Assembly: GCF_002443255.2 (NCBI RefSeq)
Contig: NW_019211459.1
Span: forward strand, 25,191,388 to 25,255,387
Reading direction: 5' to 3'
DNA length: 64,000 nucleotides
From: Varroa destructor
Taxonomy: Eukaryota; Arthropoda; Arachnida; Mesostigmata; Varroidae
The notes beneath the pieces are model-generated. The model had not been told where the DNA came from, made no database searches, and saw only the letters and a list, made by a program, of their open reading frames with translations. The position numbers and the translations under genes were made by a program. Each line of letters begins with the position of its first letter. The first letter of the stretch is position 1. Below, piece after piece: positions 59,778 to 64,000 of the stretch.

Positions 59778-61392
59778 AGCTGCCTTCGCCCGGCCTCACC
59801 ACCTACTAGCCTTTCGACGCGCACACGTCGTCGTCATTTTTACATAAATAGCTATTATGCAGTCCGTCAGTCAAGGGCTGTTGGGCGTTCGTGGCTCGCG
59901 CGACGGTATCGCTATAACTAACAACTTGTGACAGGAGGGGGTGCACCTTGAGACTGCTCTCGACCCGTTGGGGACGTTATTGCTGGAATGCGCTTAACGC
60001 TACGGGTACATATTAACACCTCAACACGGCACGAGTCCGGACAGCAGATAGGAGACCGGACCAGTGTGTTTGTACGACTCTGTATGTATGTGTGCGCCTC
60101 TCATTGCAAAACGTGGACACTAGAAAGATGGAGCATAGGCTGCAGTAAGACCTGTGGGAGTCACCCATAACGAGGACGTAGGGTGACGTTATTGTTGTAG
60201 AGGGGAAAACTAGACGGACAGTATGGAGTATACGATAGTATTACTGGTGTAAATGACTTCTGAATGATTTTTTGATTAGCAGACGACGTGAAAAAAGGTA
60301 TTACTTTTGAAGTAAAGAAAGGATAAAGAAGGATGAAAGTTAAAACGGGTTTCAAAAGTACCGGTCATGGAGCAGATACTCGGCTTGTAAAAAAAAAGGT
60401 CGGCTTAAGTGATATAAATGAACATCTGAGATTACGATTAGCTCGCTAAAATGTATTCAGTCTGAGAAAGTTAGGAGATACTTTGGGAAACGATCATGAT
60501 GGAAGCTAGCAGACTAGTTCAAGTAACACGCAATTCCATAATAGGTATTATGACAATGGGTTATAACTGGTGTGAAAATTTTGCCTCCTTGCGCACATAG
60601 ACAAGTCAGAACACATGGCGTGCTGACCATCTAAATAGCCTTTGCTCTAAACGAAGGTAACAATGTATGTCAATTTAGCTACTGCCGTATCTGTTTGACG
60701 TTTACCATATATCTCTGTCCGGTAGCTCTGGCACAAGATAAGGATACGCTTGTCGAATCGTTGCTTTAGGATTTCCACGCCCCACTCTGCCTTTCCCCGA
60801 AATACTTTTCTATAGCAGTCCCTTAGAATTTCATTATGTTCTGATATCAAATAAAATGCCAGTTGATTCTGATACTGCTGTAGCCTTGGAGATTGTTGTT
60901 GTTGTCATCGCCGCCCCCATCGCCGTTGATGTTCCTATAGATATTTCTTTATTCCCATGTCCGCGCCTTCTGTAGCAGGGCCTGATTCAAAAAGGATTTA
61001 TCATCTTGCTTGGGTTCTGAGACAACACTCCTTTGCTGAACCACTGCTGCTACTGTTAAGGTCGCTTCGGCTAGGAAACCTGTATGAGTCAAATGACGGG
61101 GCTTTGTTCGCCTTCCTTTGCCGTTGTTGCTACTAGTGCTGGTGTAAACTCAGCTATAATAGTTCTGCAATGTGAGTGTTCTTGAGTAGTAATATCAGTA
61201 TGATGTTGCTATTACGATAATGTTGCTGCTACTGCTGCCGCTGCCACCGTCGTTGTTGTTCAAGGAAATACCCTTCTACACAAAGCTTGCAAATGCATTC
61301 AAGTTGGATTCGCGTATCTATCTTGGGCGACCTCCGCGTTTCCGGCGCATCCTTTCTCCACCGTCATTGTGTCCACCGTCTGATCATCTCAG
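59778..61392. other. No firm gene
   Basis: Contains imperfect GTT and GCT trinucleotide patches near 60.89-60.93 and 61.05-61.25 kb. A 105-codon frame from ATG 61220 starts with a signal-like Leu-rich stretch encoded by the GCT/GTT patch and runs into the exon candidate at 61393. Confidence 0.35.
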
Positions 61393-61537
61393 GTGCAGGG
61401 CGGAGAACATACAATTCATGCGATGTTTGTACTCTGAACAACCTTTGAAGTATGATGTTGTTCTCCTAATGAAAGCTTATGTAGTGGCGTGTCTTTATTT
61501 TTCTAGATCTGTTATATCTGGGCGTAACTTGCGCTGA
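61393..61537 (+). CDS. Candidate last coding exon, phase 2 in
   Basis: A long pyrimidine-rich tract (TTTCTCCACCGTC...) ends in TGATCATCTCAG at 61392. The frame entered in phase 2 encodes 47 residues (CRAENIQFMRCLYSEQPLK first, then a hydrophobic AYVVACLYF part) and ends at TGA 61535-61537. AATAAA at 61746 followed by a GT-rich stretch fits a poly(A) site. The same frame is also open upstream from ATG 61220, so an unspliced 105-residue secreted-type protein is the alternative. Not recognised. Confidence 0.33.
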
Positions 61538-61745
61538 GTTTAGACTAATGAAAGAAGTAGATAGGACATCATTGGGAAAATGAACTACAAAAAACCACTT
61601 TCAATGATTAAATCAACTTTAGATGTTTTTTAAATTTTTCTTCCTGTGGCCCACTTTTATCAGTATATGCTTTATTAGATCGAACGACTATAGTCTGTAG
61701 ACTGTGTTACATGTAGATCCTCAGTTAGATCTCAGGAGTGATCAC

Positions 61746-61751
61746 AATAAA
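61746..61751 (+). terminator. Probable poly(A) signal AATAAA with downstream GT-rich element
   Basis: The hexamer is followed about 35 bases later by GATCGTGTGTGCAGG, a GT-rich element of the kind found after cleavage sites. It lies 209 bases after the stop at 61535-61537. Confidence 0.4.
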
Positions 61752-63509
61752 GCTTTATCTGATCGGTATTGTCGATCTAAGATCGTGTGTGCAGGATAAG
61801 CCACATCACAAACCAAGACTATGCCAATTTTTTCTATAACAAGTTTAGAGGTTCAGGTCAGTTTCGTATGTACATCCATTATAATTAGTAGAATCCTATA
61901 GGCATTAGTCGACCCTACGAATCAAATTCGAAGGGTAACAGTACTCACTGCAGCTAATACAGACGAAAAGCGCAAATTTGAATCGTATATCTACCTATCA
62001 TCATTAAAAACAATACCTACTGGCGCTTCTAACCCCCCAAAAAAAGAAAAAAAACATTCACTACAAGCAGTTTTGCTGGATGGGTTTGCCATTGAATGTT
62101 TTTGCTTTTATATCAGCTAGATAAAATCAATTGATGCATGCCAGAATTTATTTGATGCAAGGAAATTGACTCTGGCTATTAAGTACCTAAATCGTTAGTT
62201 TTCCTTAAACGTCTGAAGACCCGGCTTCCTCCGTCAGACGAACTTACGATATGCTACCTATATGAGATAAGATACAATGCCGATCAGATATAGTGTAGTA
62301 ATTGTTTATAGTCTATTCTATAGGAATAAGTTTCGTCTCAAAGAACCGAAGCATGCTTGCGCTGTTTCCACACAAATAAGCATGGCGTATTTATTCACGT
62401 AGAAAAGACCCGTTTGCTATGTGGGTTCTCTTTATGATCTAGGCAAAGTTGTTATTTTTGTTTCCTACGGATTTAAGGACAACATCTCACACAGATGCAA
62501 TTGACGTTAGTACACCGACATTTCAGAAGTCAGTTATGCAATCATACCATAATTTATACTTGCATTTCATGCCATACGGAAACTGGAACTTTCACAAGCT
62601 GTTTAATAAAGTGGCCTCGTTACAGGTCGTCTGTCTTGACCCACAGATGACTATTTAGACACTGTTTTACTTAGGAAATGAGTAAAGTTGGGCAAGGAAG
62701 ACGTCTGCACTCTTAGTTCAAACAGAACAAGTTCATGCAAACAAACCGATTGGCTTTCACAAAGCCAATATAGGATCGCCGTACAAGCTCAAATAATGGA
62801 GCGGCAATGACCGGCCTTCGGCAATCTTTAGAAGGCATAAAAATAAGAACCGTGTCACATGTGGTCGTACCAGTTTAATAAGCAAGATATTAAAAAAGTA
62901 ACAAACTTAAGAGCAGCATCATATTGTAATAAAGTTAATCGACACCTCTAATTATAGGAACAACTTGTGATTGAGTTCTACGAACTAATCTACTATTACT
63001 TCATAAGCATGGCACAGGCGATACCTAAGCCACTCGCTGATCCTGGCGGCTATCTATTAATGACTATAATTTGTTTGTCAACGTTTTTGCCGCATTATGT
63101 TCGACAGCCCTGCCTGTCAACGGTCACAGTCACACCACAAGCCTAGATGGGCTGGCGGTCATGGCCCTTTAACATCTTTGATGCCGACCTTCCCACTGAT
63201 CGATCGCTGTTGATTATTGCCCGCTAGATATACTGCATCAGGCACTGACTCTGGATAGTCGCATATAGTCGGTGGGGTTAAAATCGAACGACAGGATAGA
63301 CAGCCACTCGTAACCTTCTAGCGTGCTGGGATATTGCGTCTAACGTAACAACCGTAAAGCGCTCGGTCGTACAGTATAGTCTATTCAGTTTGCAAGAGCG
63401 TTTTCACCGCTGTTGATCCCGTCTGCGAAACGACATAACTGCACGTAACGTCGGTCCTCGCAGGCCATTTGCTAGTCTGCTGCGTACCTACTGAGTATTC
63501 CTCTTCCAG
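61752..63509. other. No gene recognised
   Basis: AT-rich to 62.9 kb with only one 69-codon frame (62449-62658). GC rises after 63.0 kb. Confidence 0.45.
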
Positions 63510-63603
63510 GGCGTTTTTTGCTTTTCAAACAAACTGTCACTGACCAGCGGCGTAACGCTACGCAGCTGTACAAGTTAAATCCGACGAGTACCTTGCCGTG
63601 GTC
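63510..63603 (+). CDS. Candidate internal exon, phase 1 to 2
   Basis: The acceptor GAGTATTCCTCTTCCAG ends at 63509. The phase-1 frame reads RFLLFKQTVTDQRRNATQLY and continues to a fair donor GGTC|GTAATA at 63604, 94 bases in all. Without the donor a stop comes at once (TAA 63605-63607). NAT is a possible glycosylation site. It is short and could be chance. No family recognised. Confidence 0.22.
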
Positions 63604-64000
63604 GTAATAGTCGCTGCTGCTACGGGTTGTGCCTTAGGGACACCCGGCACATGTGATAGGCTATGTGTTGGAAAAACGAGGAGGTTCGCGTTGACGGATG
63701 GCTACGAACGGCTATGACGGTGTTACGATATAAAACAGTCACAAAGCGACCACTGATTTGCGAATCAGCCACATTACGTTAATCGCGTTTTTGTCGCCGC
63801 TACCCTCGTTAGCGCCATTGCCACCGGCTTAGTCTTGTACAGCGACATAGTACGGCAATGGTGTGCGAACTAACCGCGGCACGCGTCGTTCTGTCCGCCG
63901 AGGAAGTTAATCGTAAAAGAGATATAAACCCCAGTGGCTGAAGGCCGCTTGCTAATATGGACAGCAAGCGATGGTCCGAACGGTAGCTTTTAGCTGGTCC
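63604..64000. other. No gene recognised at the window edge
   Basis: Moderately GC-rich with short frames. Any gene here would continue past the window. Confidence 0.4.

Noticed and set aside
1..64000. CRISPR array, phage, bacterial operon or integrative element
   Set aside because: No regularly spaced repeats, no long contiguous ORFs and no ribosome-binding-site pattern. The window has spliceosomal signals and eukaryotic simple repeats instead.

Overview
The window reads as a gene-sparse piece of a eukaryotic nuclear genome, most likely an arthropod. A mite or tick would fit, but nothing here fixes the taxon. The longest reading frame without a stop is about 236 codons and no bacterial-style gene runs are present. 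The sequence has AT-rich stretches with (TA)n, (GA)n, (GGC)n and homopolymer runs, short stretches with splice-site and poly(A) signals, and a decayed non-LTR retrotransposon. Most of the 64 kb looks intronic or intergenic. I recognised no protein by name. Every coding call rests on reading frame, splice signals, start context and codon phase, so confidences are low.

Layout. 0-9.9 kb: candidate first exons at 3399-3589 (with a 37-nt micro-exon), 7466-7665 and 9714-9774, and a coding-like frame at 5000-5305 cut by one TAG. 13.7-14.1 kb: a broken coding relic. 15.4-16.4 kb: the best local gene model, with a textbook 92-nt intron (15500-15591) and a 167-residue protein ending in a membrane segment. 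19.85-21.45 kb: a fossil LINE of the Jockey/CR1/L2 type on the + strand, with several reverse-transcriptase motifs in order. 24.4-32.9 kb: five exon-like segments on the + strand whose phases fit end to end and finish before a poly(A) signal. 36.8-37.0 kb: a symmetric phase-2 exon candidate. 45.0-46.7 kb: an exon candidate and the longest open frame. 54.9-55.05, 59.6-59.8, 61.4-61.75 and 63.5 kb: further small exon or small-ORF candidates, one of them a plausible last exon with AATAAA.

How they may work together: possible first exons at 3.4-3.6 kb and 7.5 kb both leave in phase 2, and the exon at 36.8 kb and the terminal exon at 61.4 kb both enter in phase 2. One long + strand gene with alternative promoters is therefore possible but unproven. 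I found no rRNA, tRNA or CRISPR array.
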